DNA of 64,000 nucleotides from Ancylomarina subtilis (lineage in GTDB: Bacteria; Bacteroidota; Bacteroidia; Bacteroidales; Marinifilaceae): positions 23,116 to 87,115 of the forward strand of contig NZ_SHKN01000007.1 in assembly GCF_004217115.1 (NCBI RefSeq), written 5' to 3'. The notes under the pieces are model-generated. The model ran no database searches. It was not told the DNA's origin and was given only the letters and a program-made list of their open reading frames with translations. Shown piece by piece: positions 8,150 to 18,308 of this stretch. Positions within the stretch are counted from its first letter, which is position 1. The number at the start of each line of letters is the position of its first letter. Both the position numbers and the translations under genes were made by a program.

Positions 8150-10858
8150 ATGAATCGATACGCCTTTACCATTTTACTTTTCTTAATTCCCCTGATCGGA
8201 TCTGCTCAAAAAACAACGCTGATAAAAGGTCGGGTACTTGAATCAAATACACAAGTCTCAATTCCCGGAGCGACTATTCTATTCATTAACTCAAAAGATT
8301 CTCTGGATAGAACAGGAACGGTTACAAATAACAAAGGTGATTTCAACTTGAAAGTAAAACCTGGCCAATACGACTTATCGATCTCTTTTATTGGCTATCA
8401 AAAAATCAACACATCCCTTACTATTGATAAAAAAACAGTTGATATCGGGCAATTCAAGTTGACTGAAAACAAAAAAATGCTGGAAGAAATTCGTGTTGTT
8501 GAAACCCTTCCACCGACAAAACAAAAAGGAGATACAACCATTTTTAATCCTGAAGCCTACAAAGTTAATCCCGACGCAAGTGCAGAAGACCTGATAGCAA
8601 AAATGCCGGGTTTCTTTAATATTAACGGCAAGCTTTCGGCTCAGGGACAAACCGTTAAGGAGGTATTAGTAGATGGTAAAAAGTTTCTCGGCAACGACAT
8701 CAACAAAACTTTAGAGACCATTCCAAGCGATGTTATTAAAAATGTTGAGGTATATGAATACAAAAGTGATGAATCGAAGTTCACAGGTTTCGAGGATAAA
8801 GAAAAAAAGAAGACCATTAATATTGTAACCAAACAAAAAAGCAAGCACATGCGCTTTGGTAGTTTGGCTGCAGGTATGGGGAAAGATGAAAAATATGCCA
8901 TCAAGGCCAACCTCAATCAATTTTCTGAAAACAACCGATTTACTCTTACCGGAAACACAAAAAATGTAAATGCCCCACTTCATCTGAACCGTAAACGAAC
9001 TTTTAGAAGATCGATAAACGGGAATGAGCTTCAACAAAACAAATTAGGACTCAATTTCAATACGCAAGGTGAACAAAAAAATGAATTTTCTGCAGGTTAT
9101 AATTATTCAGATAACGAGACCAAAAACGAAAATCGGAGTCTGAGAACCTACACGTCATACCCCCTTGAAGGACAAACGCTTTCCCGGGAGAGCCATTCAG
9201 AAGATAATGAAGGGAGCCATAATCTTAACCTTTACTGGGAGATGAACTCCCATCCCAAGAATCAGATGACAATAAACTCCAATTTATCAACTTCTGATTC
9301 TCGATCAAAAAGCACCTCTAACTCCGAAACCCGTCTCTTTGATGCATTTCTAAATTCTAATAGCAATAATAAAAGTCAGAATAACACATCTGTCAATATC
9401 GATCAGCACCTATATTTTTCAAGAATGCTGAATGAAAATGGCCGAACGCTATCTATAAATGCATCTTACAACAGGAACGAAAATGATTCTGATGACAGTC
9501 AAATTTCTGAGATAAAAGGGGAAACAGAACAGACAAACCAAAACATCGATCAGAAATCAGATAATAATGCCAAGTCCGCAAATTTCAGGGCAGGCCTGTC
9601 ATTCAATGAGAAAATCGGAAAAAAAGGCCAATTATCTGTCGGTTATAACTACTCAGTCAACACCGAGAAATCGAAAAAATCCAGTTATAATTTAGATGCT
9701 GACAATCAAATATACTCGCAACTTGACACCCTGACATCGAATCAATTTAAAAATTCGACAACAAACACGACGGGACGATTATCTTACAATCATCGCCTTA
9801 AAAATATAAGTGTCCGAATTGGTGCTGATTTTCAGCATACAACTCTCGAAAACGAAGAAACATTTCCAAAGCAGCATGAACTGAACAAGACCTATTTTTC
9901 AGTACTCCCATCGGCACAAATTTCGCTGACAATGCAAGAGAACAAGGTGCTTAATATCTTATATCGAATGGGTACATCAAACCCGAGGGCTAAACAACTG
10001 CAGGAAATCGTAAACATTTCAAATCCCCTGTTTATCTCAATGGGAAACTCAAAATTAAATCAAACATCAAGTCACAATCTGATGGTCTATTATTCAGCTT
10101 CGAATATGGAAACAGGCAGTTTCACGGCCTTTAATTTTAATGCAAGCAAAAGTAACAACATAATAGGTCGAAGAACAATTATCGCTCTGCAAGATACCCT
10201 TATCAACAACACGTATTCAATGCCCAAGGGCGGACAATTTTCACAGCCGACAAATTTGGACGGGAGATACAACCTACAAACAAGTTTCACGTACGGTATT
10301 CCAATCAAGAAACTTCAATCAAAATTAAACATCAATACCTCTGCAAATTTTTCGCATAACCCCACTTTGGTAAATAACCGGAAAGCATTTTCTAATATAC
10401 TAAGCCTGGATCAAGATTTAAAACTCAGTTCAAACATTAGCGAAAGATTCGACTTTACCATTTCAAGCCTAACCCATTATACACGTTCTAAAAATACCGG
10501 ACAAAACTCATCAGGAGCAAAATATCTCTCACAAACCAATAGCTTAAGTCTGTATTGGAATTTTGCAAAAAACCTAATTCTGAAAACCAGTACAAACTTC
10601 AAACACAGAAATAATATCAGTTCAAACACAGTTGAAAACAATTGCTTGCTTGACATAGGTTTATCCTGCAAAGTTTTCAAAAACAAAAGGGGTGAAATCT
10701 CTCTGGTTGCATACGATATTTTAAATCAAACCAGCGAAAAAAACCACTATGTAAACGACCTGTATACATCAGACAATTATTCTAAAAAGCTAAACAAATT
10801 CTACATGCTTAGTTTTACTTATAAAATCAGAAATAAAAAGAATGACGAGGTGAACTGA
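8150..10858 (+). CDS. TonB-dependent-receptor-like outer membrane beta-barrel protein
   Basis: 902 residues. Signal peptide at residues 1-19 (ending GSAQ). A CarboxypepD_reg-like beta-sandwich follows (about 22-110, IKGRVLESNTQVSIPGATI), then a plug-like domain (about 125-230) and a long Asn/Ser-rich beta-barrel to the C-terminus, resembling the OMP_b-brl_3 family. The substrate cannot be told from sequence. There is no SusD partner, regulator or transporter beside it, so it is not a standard polysaccharide locus. The barrel lacks an aromatic terminal residue (ends NDEVN). It stands alone, followed by about 170 bases of non-coding DNA. Start ATG at 8150 gives the signal peptide directly. Confidence 0.85.
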   Translation: MNRYAFTILLFLIPLIGSAQKTTLIKGRVLESNTQVSIPGATILFINSKDSLDRTGTVTNNKGDFNLKVKPGQYDLSISFIGYQKINTSLTIDKKTVDIGQFKLTENKKMLEEIRVVETLPPTKQKGDTTIFNPEAYKVNPDASAEDLIAKMPGFFNINGKLSAQGQTVKEVLVDGKKFLGNDINKTLETIPSDVIKNVEVYEYKSDESKFTGFEDKEKKKTINIVTKQKSKHMRFGSLAAGMGKDEKYAIKANLNQFSENNRFTLTGNTKNVNAPLHLNRKRTFRRSINGNELQQNKLGLNFNTQGEQKNEFSAGYNYSDNETKNENRSLRTYTSYPLEGQTLSRESHSEDNEGSHNLNLYWEMNSHPKNQMTINSNLSTSDSRSKSTSNSETRLFDAFLNSNSNNKSQNNTSVNIDQHLYFSRMLNENGRTLSINASYNRNENDSDDSQISEIKGETEQTNQNIDQKSDNNAKSANFRAGLSFNEKIGKKGQLSVGYNYSVNTEKSKKSSYNLDADNQIYSQLDTLTSNQFKNSTTNTTGRLSYNHRLKNISVRIGADFQHTTLENEETFPKQHELNKTYFSVLPSAQISLTMQENKVLNILYRMGTSNPRAKQLQEIVNISNPLFISMGNSKLNQTSSHNLMVYYSASNMETGSFTAFNFNASKSNNIIGRRTIIALQDTLINNTYSMPKGGQFSQPTNLDGRYNLQTSFTYGIPIKKLQSKLNINTSANFSHNPTLVNNRKAFSNILSLDQDLKLSSNISERFDFTISSLTHYTRSKNTGQNSSGAKYLSQTNSLSLYWNFAKNLILKTSTNFKHRNNISSNTVENNCLLDIGLSCKVFKNKRGEISLVAYDILNQTSEKNHYVNDLYTSDNYSKKLNKFYMLSFTYKIRNKKNDEVN

Positions 10859-10995
10859 AACAGGAATGCAATCATACATCCTGTCCAAAAGTGATACATC
10901 TAATGTCTTCGCCTTAAAACACCCACCTGCAAGTAATATTTAAACGACTTTAAGTATTAATTCATAAAAGATCAGTATTCTTCCCTACCATTAGC

Positions 10996-11003
10996 TATCT
11001 TTG
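10996..11003 (+). promoter_or_regulatory. -7 box for the retropepsin-like gene
   Basis: TATCTTTG, a full match to TAnnTTTG, 29 bases upstream of the ATG at 11032. No good TTTG at the -33 position. Confidence 0.38.
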
Positions 11004-11031
11004 GTTCTCAATTAAAAAAATCAAGGTCAGA

Positions 11032-11478
11032 ATGTTTATGAATAACTCACCCATCCATATCCCTATTGAAATTATAGAGCTTGAAACTCAAAGTTTTCAT
11101 CTACTTATAAAATGTACTCTAAATGGTGAACAAGATGGCGATATGGTTATTGACACAGGTGCTTCAAAAACTGTATTTGATAGAAATTTCGTCCTAAATT
11201 ATCAACATAAGGAAAAAGATAAAGATGAATTACAATCCTGTGGATTGGGAGGGGATGATATCGAATCAGATTTAGTCGAAATCGAAAGCTTGAGCTTTGG
11301 CGACTTTAAATCTGAGATTTTAAATGTTGTTCTCATCGATTTAAATCAGATCAATAAAATGTATGAGAAACATTGTCAACGACAAATATGTGGCTTATTG
11401 GGCAGCGATTTTTTACTGCGTCACCAAGCGATTATCGATTATCAGAAAAGTATCCTCATTTTAAACAAAAACCAATAA
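11032..11478 (+). CDS. Single-domain retropepsin-like aspartic protease
   Basis: 148 residues. The catalytic motif DTGAS is at residues 41-45 (MVIDTGASKTVFD), and a C-terminal IC-GLLGSDFL segment matches the hydrophobic-hydrophobic-Gly motif of the retropepsin fold. Such one-domain proteins would have to dimerise to form the active site. No signal peptide or membrane segment is visible, so it should be cytosolic. Bacterial clan AA members of this size are mostly uncharacterised; the substrate is unknown. ATGs at 11032 and 11038 are both possible starts. It lies upstream of secDF but has its own -7 box, and the gap to secDF is 134 bases. Confidence 0.75.
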   Translation: MFMNNSPIHIPIEIIELETQSFHLLIKCTLNGEQDGDMVIDTGASKTVFDRNFVLNYQHKEKDKDELQSCGLGGDDIESDLVEIESLSFGDFKSEILNVVLIDLNQINKMYEKHCQRQICGLLGSDFLLRHQAIIDYQKSILILNKNQ

Positions 11479-11542
11479 AACCCATCTAAAATATTGAGAC
11501 TGAGCACAAAAATATAGTTCAAAAAAAATCAAAAAAAAATAA

Positions 11543-11550
11543 TATATTTG
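11543..11550 (+). promoter_or_regulatory. -7 box for secDF
   Basis: TATATTTG matches the Bacteroidota -7 consensus. A weak TTCA stands about 21 bases upstream in place of TTTG. The implied leader to the secDF ATG is about 57 bases. Confidence 0.42.
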
Positions 11551-11612
11551 TGCGTTAATTTAAGGTGAAAAATAAAAATATCACATAATAAGAATTTATT
11601 AAACCTAAACAC

Positions 11613-14579
11613 ATGCAAAATAAAGGAGCGATAAGACTGCTCGCTATTGTATTTGCCCTAGTGAGTTTGTATCAATTGACTTTTACCTACGTAACAAAGA
11701 AGGTTGAGAAAGATGCTCGACTGTACGGTGCTGGCGATATCAAGAAAGAGCAAACTTACCTGGATTCAATTCGAGGAGAAAAAGTATACAGTTTCTTAGG
11801 AATTAAGGGCTATACTTACAAAGAGTGTAAAGAGCTTGAGATGAACTTAGGGCTTGACCTTAAGGGGGGGATGAACGTTACAATGGAAGTTTCTGTTGTT
11901 GATATCATCAAAGCAATGGCTAATAACAGCAAGGATGAAACCTTTGTTGCTGCTATTGAAAAAGCGAAGCAGATGCAAGCTAACTCTCAGGATGACTTTG
12001 TTACTCTTTTCGGAAGAGCATTCAGCGAAATCAATCCTAGCGCTCAGTTATCTTCGCCAGATATTTTTGGTACGCTTGAACTAAAAGATAAAATCCCTTT
12101 TGGAGCTAAGAACGACGAAGTGTTAAAAGTTCTTAAGTCTGAAACTGAAGCAGCTATTGACAATACGTTCAACATCCTGCGTTCTCGTATCGACCGTTTT
12201 GGTGTGGCACAGCCTAACATTCAGAAAGCGGATGTTTCAGGTCGTATCATCATCGAACTTCCAGGTATTAAAGATGCCGCTCGTGTTCGTAAACTTCTTC
12301 AAGGGACTGCAAGTCTTGAATTCTGGGAAACTTTCACTTACAGTGAGGTTGGCGGAGCATTAAATGCGGTTAACACAAAGTTAGCTGAAATTAACGCTGC
12401 CAGCGAGGTTATCGAATCGAAACCTGAAGTTAAGAAAGAAGCTAAAGCTGACGAAGAAGTCGCTCTTCTAGACAAAATTGAAGGTGAGTCACAAGATTCA
12501 TTAAGCAATGCTAAAGAGTTGGCTAAGAAATACCCTCTATTCTCAGTTCTTAATCCGAACCAAGGTAGAAGTGGATCATCTTTAGCTGTTGTGGGTTACT
12601 CACACATCAAAGATACAGCACGCGTCAACAACATTTTCGCAATGCCGGCTGTTAAATCTGTACTTCCTCGCAACTTGAAATTTTTCTGGGGAGTTAAGTC
12701 TATAGACGATGCAGGTAACATCTTTGAGCTTTATGCAATTAAAGTAACATCACGTGATGGTAAAGCACCTCTTGATGGTGATGCTGTAACTTCTGCTCGT
12801 GAGGAAATCGATCAAAGATCAGCCAGAGCTGAAGTCTCAATGAGCATGAACGGTGAAGGTTCTAAAGTTTGGGCACGTTTAACTAAGGATAACCTTCAGA
12901 GAGCAATTGCAATTGTTCTTGACGGTTATGTTTATTCTGCTCCTACAGTACAATCAGAAATTAAAGGAGGTTCCTCTTCAATTAGTGGTAACTTCACTAT
13001 TGCTGAGGCAAAAGACCTTGCTAACATTCTTAAGTCAGGTAAACTACCTGCCCCAGCTCACATTATTGCTGATGAAGTTGTTGGTCCATCACTAGGGAAA
13101 GAGTCAATTCAAAAAGGGATGTGGTCATTCATTATCGCCTTTGTATTGATTCTATTCTATATGTTCTTCTTCTATAGCAAAGGCGCTGGTCTTACAGCAA
13201 ATATTGCTTTGATTACCAACTTATTCTTCATCTTTGGAGTTTTAGCATCATTGGGTGCGGTATTAACCCTACCAGGTATAGCGGGTATTGTCCTGACAAT
13301 CGGTATGTCGGTTGATGCGAACGTACTTATTTTTGAGCGTATTCAGGAAGAGATGAAAGCCGGTAAAGGTTTAAGTCTGGCAATCTCTGATGGTTATAAA
13401 AATGCTTACTCAGCAATTATCGATGGTAACTTAACAACCCTTTTAACCGGTATTATTCTTTACATTTTTGGTGAAGGTCCAATTAAAGGTTTCGCGACAA
13501 CGCTTGTAATCGGTATTTTATCTTCATTATTTGCAGCGATTTTCATTACTCGTTTGTTCTTTGAAGGTAGCCTTAAGCGTAAGCGTAACATCACATTTAC
13601 AACAAAACTTACTGACAATTGGTTACGTAATGCAAGCATTGCTTTCATTCAGAAAAGAAAAGTTTTCTATGTGATTTCTGCCATTGCGATCGTAATTTCT
13701 CTTGGATCATTATTCACTCGTGGATTGAATCAAGGTATTGACTTTACCGGAGGTAGAACATACGTTGTAGCTTTCGATCAGCCTGTAGTTGTTGGAGAAA
13801 TTGCAAAATCTCTTGATGCTGTTTACGGACACGCTCCTGAGGTAAAAACATTTGGTGGTGATAACCAAGTTAAAATTTCAACTAAATACAAGATTGACGA
13901 AGAAGGTACAGAGGTTGATGATGAAGTAGAAGCAAAACTATATGAAGGATTGAAACAATATCTTCCAGCAGGAACTTCTCAGGAATCATTCCTTGAGAAT
14001 AACCGCAAGATGTCTCAAAAAGTAGGTCCTACTATTGCTGATGATATTCGTCAGTCAGCAGTTTGGTCTATTTTATTCGCACTAATCGTGATTTTCCTTT
14101 ACATCATGGTTCGTTTCTCTAACTGGCAGTATGGTTTAGGTGCGGTTGCTGCACTTGCTCACGATACAATTATTGTATTGGGTATCTTCTCTGCAACCTA
14201 CAGTATCATGCCATTTTCATTAGAGATTGATCAAGCCTTTATTGCTGCGATTCTAACAGTAGTGGGTTATTCGATTAATGATACCGTGGTTGTATTTGAC
14301 CGTATTCGTGAGTACTTGGGATTACATCCTAAGCGCGATCCGGAAGAGAATATCAACAATGCATTGAATAGTACATTGCGTCGTACATTTAGTACTTCTC
14401 TTTCTACTTTAGTTGTATTGTTAGCGATTTTCTTCTTCGGTGGAACATCTATTCAAGGTTTTACATTTGCATTAATTGTTGGTGTTGTAGTTGGTACATA
14501 CTCTTCACTATTTATAGCAACGCCTATTGCTTACGATACCAAACTGCGTATTCAGAAAGTAATTTCTAAAAAGAAATAA
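11613..14579 (+). CDS. secDF: Protein translocase subunit SecDF (fused)
   Basis: 988 residues: SecD and SecF in one chain, the usual arrangement in Bacteroidota. It uses the proton gradient to pull proteins out of the SecYEG channel on the periplasmic side. An N-terminal membrane segment (about 7-27) precedes the SecD motif LGLDLKGG, a large periplasmic P1 domain with a charged linker, then six membrane helices including GMSVDANVLIFERI. SecF begins near residue 680 with a membrane segment and GLNQGIDFTGGRTY, and ends with helices including GYSINDTVVVFDRIRE. The Asp residues in the SecD and SecF membrane helices are those implicated in proton transfer in the family. A strong terminator follows. 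Confidence 0.96.
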   Translation: MQNKGAIRLLAIVFALVSLYQLTFTYVTKKVEKDARLYGAGDIKKEQTYLDSIRGEKVYSFLGIKGYTYKECKELEMNLGLDLKGGMNVTMEVSVVDIIKAMANNSKDETFVAAIEKAKQMQANSQDDFVTLFGRAFSEINPSAQLSSPDIFGTLELKDKIPFGAKNDEVLKVLKSETEAAIDNTFNILRSRIDRFGVAQPNIQKADVSGRIIIELPGIKDAARVRKLLQGTASLEFWETFTYSEVGGALNAVNTKLAEINAASEVIESKPEVKKEAKADEEVALLDKIEGESQDSLSNAKELAKKYPLFSVLNPNQGRSGSSLAVVGYSHIKDTARVNNIFAMPAVKSVLPRNLKFFWGVKSIDDAGNIFELYAIKVTSRDGKAPLDGDAVTSAREEIDQRSARAEVSMSMNGEGSKVWARLTKDNLQRAIAIVLDGYVYSAPTVQSEIKGGSSSISGNFTIAEAKDLANILKSGKLPAPAHIIADEVVGPSLGKESIQKGMWSFIIAFVLILFYMFFFYSKGAGLTANIALITNLFFIFGVLASLGAVLTLPGIAGIVLTIGMSVDANVLIFERIQEEMKAGKGLSLAISDGYKNAYSAIIDGNLTTLLTGIILYIFGEGPIKGFATTLVIGILSSLFAAIFITRLFFEGSLKRKRNITFTTKLTDNWLRNASIAFIQKRKVFYVISAIAIVISLGSLFTRGLNQGIDFTGGRTYVVAFDQPVVVGEIAKSLDAVYGHAPEVKTFGGDNQVKISTKYKIDEEGTEVDDEVEAKLYEGLKQYLPAGTSQESFLENNRKMSQKVGPTIADDIRQSAVWSILFALIVIFLYIMVRFSNWQYGLGAVAALAHDTIIVLGIFSATYSIMPFSLEIDQAFIAAILTVVGYSINDTVVVFDRIREYLGLHPKRDPEENINNALNSTLRRTFSTSLSTLVVLLAIFFFGGTSIQGFTFALIVGVVVGTYSSLFIATPIAYDTKLRIQKVISKKK

Positions 14580-14603
14580 GACGCATTCGTCTTGATATAT
14601 TTC

Positions 14604-14634
14604 ATGCCCCGAGGTTTTCCTCGGGGCATTTTTT
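14604..14634 (+). terminator. Intrinsic terminator of secDF
   Basis: An 11-bp GC-rich stem (ATGCCCCGAGG with its complement), TTTT loop and T tract, 25 bases downstream of the secDF stop. Confidence 0.9.
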
Positions 14635-14720
14635 ATTTCATTATTTTAAGTATTGATTAATAAACACATCATTCCCATTCTTAATTAATTAAAGCTTATA
14701 CAAGAATCAATCACTTTTGG

Positions 14721-14728
14721 TATCTTTG
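14721..14728 (+). promoter_or_regulatory. -7 box for tatA
   Basis: TATCTTTG, a full match to TAnnTTTG, 24 bases upstream of the tatA ATG. No TTTG at the -33 position. Confidence 0.4.
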
Positions 14729-14751
14729 GGCAAATATTAAATTAAAACATC

Positions 14752-14970
14752 ATGTTATTATTTATTAGTGGCCCGGAAATAATTGTTGTTATTCTTGTTA
14801 TCGTTATGCTTTTTGGAGCAAAGAAAATTCCTGAATTAGCACAGGGATTAGGGAAAGGAATAAAGGAGTTCAAAAAAGCAACGGAAGATATTAAAAAAGA
14901 AATCAAAGATGAATCTGATATCATCAACAACATCAAGGATTTCAAAGACGATATCTCTAAGAAATTGTAA
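14752..14970 (+). CDS. tatA: Sec-independent translocase protein TatA/TatE
   Basis: 72 residues. One N-terminal membrane helix (about 5-22), then the hinge [23 protein letters not shown], typical of the TatA amphipathic helix, and a charged tail. In the twin-arginine pathway TatA subunits assemble around TatC to let folded proteins cross the membrane. tatC is not in this window. TatA and TatB are hard to separate by sequence; the short length favours TatA. It sits directly downstream of the secDF terminator with its own -7 box. Confidence 0.93.
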   Translation: MLLFISGPEIIVVILVIVMLFGAKKIPELAQGLGKGIKEFKKATEDIKKEIKDESDIINNIKDFKDDISKKL

Positions 14971-15087
14971 GAGCTGAACTCAGCAAATATCCCCTATATA
15001 ATAATTCATTAAGGCAGAGAACTTTATTCTACTGCCTGTTTTTTGATATCCTTTTTCTGCCCCTCAATTTGCAATTTTCTTTTACAC

Positions 15088-16014
15088 ATGGACTATCTAT
15101 ATCTCATCATAGGCTTTGTTATTCTTTTATCAAGTGGTGATTTACTGGTAAAGGGTGGTGTTGCTTTATCATCCCATTTCAAAATATCCACTCTTGTTGT
15201 AGGGGTTACCGTCATTTCTTTTGGAACTTCAGCTCCCGAACTTTTTGTAAGTTTAGGTGCTGCATTATCAGGCAGTCCGGATATAGCCATTGGTAATGTG
15301 GTCGGATCAAATGTCTCCAATATCGCACTGGTTTTAGGCTTTACCGCCATCTTATTACCCTTGCCGGTCAAAAGCAATTCTCTAAAGTTCGACTGGCCAG
15401 TTATGATGGGCGCTTCACTCCTATTCTTTGCCTTTGCGCAGAACAATCTGATCGAAACCTGGGAAGGGATCGCTTTTCTTATTCTACTCGTTGCCTTCAT
15501 GGTTTTCACAATAATGAAATCACGAGGCAATAAAGACGAAGAATTCAAAAAACCAAAACAATCTATTTTCATGGCTCTTGTTTTGATCGTTCTCGCCTCT
15601 ATAGGACTTTATTTTGGTGCCGATTTATTAGTTGGTGCGGCAAAAAATATTGCCAGAGGATATGGTGTCAGCGAACGGGTTATTGGCCTAACACTTGTCG
15701 CATTTGGCACATCAGTACCCGAACTTGCAACTTCAGCCGTTGCAGCTTTAAAAAAAGAAATGGATATTTCGGTTGGGAATATTATCGGCTCTAATATCTT
15801 TAATATTTTAGGCGTATTGGGTGTGACATCAGTCGTTAAAAACATATTTGTCAGTGATGCTGTTTTGAATTTCGACCTGATTTGGATGCTAGCTATTTCT
15901 TTTCTTTTATTTTTGTTAGTATTACCTTTAAAAAGAGCAAAGCTTCATCGTTGGAAAGGCTTTGTTTTAATTCTCGTTTACACAACTTACGTCTTCTTTG
16001 TATTCGCCCAATAA
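15088..16014 (+). CDS. Calcium/sodium antiporter, YrbG-like
   Basis: 308 residues, a CaCA-superfamily exchanger in the cytoplasmic membrane with about ten membrane helices in two inverted halves. Each half carries the alpha-repeat: FGTSAPELFVSLGAA with GNVVGSNVSNI, and FGTSVPELATSAVAA with GNIIGSNIFNI. The Glu in each repeat binds the cation in the family. A longer frame starts at 15043, but the ATG at 15088 begins at the first membrane segment (MDYLYLIIGFV). It heads a same-strand run with the LolD-like ATPase (41 bases downstream); whether they form one transcript is not certain. Confidence 0.9.
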   Translation: MDYLYLIIGFVILLSSGDLLVKGGVALSSHFKISTLVVGVTVISFGTSAPELFVSLGAALSGSPDIAIGNVVGSNVSNIALVLGFTAILLPLPVKSNSLKFDWPVMMGASLLFFAFAQNNLIETWEGIAFLILLVAFMVFTIMKSRGNKDEEFKKPKQSIFMALVLIVLASIGLYFGADLLVGAAKNIARGYGVSERVIGLTLVAFGTSVPELATSAVAALKKEMDISVGNIIGSNIFNILGVLGVTSVVKNIFVSDAVLNFDLIWMLAISFLLFLLVLPLKRAKLHRWKGFVLILVYTTYVFFVFAQ

Positions 16015-16055
16015 AACGCGGTTACAAAAGAAGAAAATCAAAATAGCCTGCAATT

Positions 16056-16712
16056 ATGATTGAAGCAAAACAACTGAAAAAAAGTTTTGGACAAGTTCAT
16101 GTCCTAAAAGGTCTGGATTTTAATGTCCAGAAAGGGGAGATTGTAATTGTTGTGGGTGCCAGTGGGGCTGGCAAAACAACCCTGCTTCAAATTCTTGGAA
16201 CTTTAGATAAACCCGATTCTGGCCAATTGTATTTTGATGGCATTGATATTTCAAGCCTAAATGAGAAAGACCTATCAGCTTTTCGAAACAAAAATATTGG
16301 ATTCGTTTTTCAATTTCACCATCTCTTACCTGAATTTACAGCATTAGAGAATGTTTGTATTCCAGCTTATATCGCTAAAAAATCAAAAGTTGAAGCAACA
16401 ACAAAGGCTAAGGAACTTTTGAGCATGTTAGGTTTGGATCATCGTCTGGATCATAAGCCATCGGAGCTGTCAGGTGGAGAAAAACAGAGGGTTGCTATTG
16501 CTCGTGCCCTGATCAACGAACCCATGGTGGTCTTTGCAGATGAACCCTCAGGGAATCTGGATTCTGTCACGCGACAGGAACTACACGAGATTATCGTAGA
16601 CCTTAGAAACAAGCTCAACCAAACTTTTGTCATCGTAACACACGATTTGGAAATGGAACATATGGCTGATCGCAAAATTGTGATGACCGATGGTATGATA
16701 GAGGCAAACTAA
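16056..16712 (+). CDS. ABC transporter ATPase, LolD-like
   Basis: 218 residues. Walker [10 protein letters not shown] at residues 34-42, Q-loop in [18 protein letters not shown], signature [15 protein letters not shown], Walker [13 protein letters not shown] and switch His in VTHDLEME. The [16 protein letters not shown] stretch is typical of LolD/MacB-type ATPases, which power lipoprotein release from the inner membrane or related MacB-type exporters. The permease is not adjacent: a LolC/E-type permease lies about 41 kb away at 58098, which is a plausible but unproven partner. It is 11 bases upstream of the TIGR02757 gene, so likely co-transcribed. Confidence 0.88.
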   Translation: MIEAKQLKKSFGQVHVLKGLDFNVQKGEIVIVVGASGAGKTTLLQILGTLDKPDSGQLYFDGIDISSLNEKDLSAFRNKNIGFVFQFHHLLPEFTALENVCIPAYIAKKSKVEATTKAKELLSMLGLDHRLDHKPSELSGGEKQRVAIARALINEPMVVFADEPSGNLDSVTRQELHEIIVDLRNKLNQTFVIVTHDLEMEHMADRKIVMTDGMIEAN

Positions 16713-16723
16713 ATTCCACTGAA

Positions 16724-17497
16724 GTGAAACTGTCCAATTCTGAACTCAAGTCTTTTCTCGATGAGAAATACGATCTCTACAATCGGGAAACATTTATCGA
16801 TACCGATCCCATTCAAATTCCCAAAGGGTTTACAAAAAAAGAGGATATTGAAATAGCAGGTTTTCTTGCGGCAACCATTGCCTGGGGACAACGGCCTACC
16901 ATCATAAGAAATGCAAAGAAACTCATGCAATGGATGGATGAAGCCCCCCATGATTTTATACTGAATGCTGAAGATTCCGACCTTGATATTTTTGCAGAAT
17001 TTAAGCATCGCACCTTCAATGGTAAGGATGCCATTTTCTTTATAAAATCACTTCAGAATATCTATAAAAACCATGGTGGATTAGAAACCGTTTTCTCTAA
17101 ACCATCAGCAAATGATGGTGATGCAAAAGATGCCTTGGCTCATTTTAGAGAGGTCTTTTTCTCCATTGATCACCCTTCGCGAACGGAGAAACATGTTTCC
17201 AACGTTCTAAAAAAATCATCAGCTAAACGCCTGAACATGTTCCTAAGGTGGATGGTTCGTAATGACAAACGCAGCGTAGACTTTGGCATTTGGAAAAAGA
17301 TGTCGCCAGCAGATCTCTATTTACCCCTGGATGTGCATACGGGTCGGGTCGGTCGCAAACTCGGTTTGTTAAAACGGAACCAAGACGATTGGCCAGCTGT
17401 GGCCGAAATCACACAATCCTTACGACAACTCGATCCAATGGATCCGGTCAAATACGATTTTGCCCTCTTTGGTTTGGGCATTTTCGAAAAGTTTTAA
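16724..17497 (+). CDS. TIGR02757 (DUF2400) family protein
   Basis: 257 residues. The start is GTG (MKLSNSELKSFLDEKYDLYN), supported by the family's N-terminal pattern and an 11-base gap to the previous gene. It contains the family hallmark EIAGFLAATIAWGQRPTI and the C-terminal PLDVHTGRVGRKLGLL. The latter resembles the helix-hairpin-helix region of DNA glycosylases, so a nucleic-acid-related role is possible, but no function has been established that I know of. The family is common in Bacteroidota. Part of the run LolD-like ATPase, this gene, TrmN6. Confidence 0.87.
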   Translation: MKLSNSELKSFLDEKYDLYNRETFIDTDPIQIPKGFTKKEDIEIAGFLAATIAWGQRPTIIRNAKKLMQWMDEAPHDFILNAEDSDLDIFAEFKHRTFNGKDAIFFIKSLQNIYKNHGGLETVFSKPSANDGDAKDALAHFREVFFSIDHPSRTEKHVSNVLKKSSAKRLNMFLRWMVRNDKRSVDFGIWKKMSPADLYLPLDVHTGRVGRKLGLLKRNQDDWPAVAEITQSLRQLDPMDPVKYDFALFGLGIFEKF

Positions 17498-17533
17498 ATT
17501 AACAAGACGATAAAATACTCTAAGCATTAAAAC

Positions 17534-18253
17534 ATGGCTAATTCCTATTTCCAATTCAAGCAATTCAAAATCAATCAGGATGGTTCTGCAATGAAAGTGG
17601 GAACTGATGGGGTTTTATTAGGCGCATGGGCAGATGTCAATGGGGCAAGATCTTTTCTGGATATTGGAACAGGAACAGGTTTAATTGCCATCATGTTGGC
17701 TCAGCGAACAGAGAAAACTTCAAAGATTGATGCCGTAGAAATTGATGCTTCATCTTATCAACAAGCTGTTAATAACTTTGACGATTGTCCTTGGTCGAGC
17801 CAAATTGAAGCCTATCGTACTTCTTTTCAGGATTTCATCTGCAAAACAAGCCTTAAATACGACGTAATTGTTAGCAATCCACCCTATTTTATCAATTCAC
17901 TGAAGGCAAAAGAGGAATCCCGCACGCAGGCACGACATACCGATGGTTTGCCGTTCGAAGATTTAATTGAAGGAGCAAAAGCTTTATTAAATCCTGAAGG
18001 CAGATTTTCTGTCATTTTGCCCGTAACTGAAGGCGATTATTTTATTCGATTGGCTCGAATTACAGGATTCAGCCTAAGTAAAAGAATTGAGGTTCTTCCC
18101 AATCCAGGCAAACCAGCCAAACGACTCCTGATTGAATTGACTCTAATAAATTCGAATACGGAAGAAGGCTCAATATGTGTTGAAAATGGTCAGCGACATG
18201 TTTACAGTCCCGAGTATATTGAGCTTTGCAAAGCTTTCTATTTAAAGATGTAA
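17534..18253 (+). CDS. trmN6: tRNA1(Val) (adenine(37)-N6)-methyltransferase
   Basis: 239 residues. The N-terminus MANSYFQFKQFKINQDGSAMKVGTDG is typical of the YfiC/TrmN6 family. The SAM-binding motif is LDIGTGTGLIAIML, with acidic motif VEID, and the N6-adenine catalytic motif NPPY is present. In E. coli this enzyme makes m6A37 in tRNA-Val; the same substrate here is inference. It is 36 bases downstream of the TIGR02757 gene on the same strand and ends that run. Confidence 0.9.
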   Translation: MANSYFQFKQFKINQDGSAMKVGTDGVLLGAWADVNGARSFLDIGTGTGLIAIMLAQRTEKTSKIDAVEIDASSYQQAVNNFDDCPWSSQIEAYRTSFQDFICKTSLKYDVIVSNPPYFINSLKAKEESRTQARHTDGLPFEDLIEGAKALLNPEGRFSVILPVTEGDYFIRLARITGFSLSKRIEVLPNPGKPAKRLLIELTLINSNTEEGSICVENGQRHVYSPEYIELCKAFYLKM

Positions 18254-18308
18254 GCCAGCATTTTACCCGCTCATCAGTCAGTAAATCCTCAGATTACCAT
18301 CACATCGT

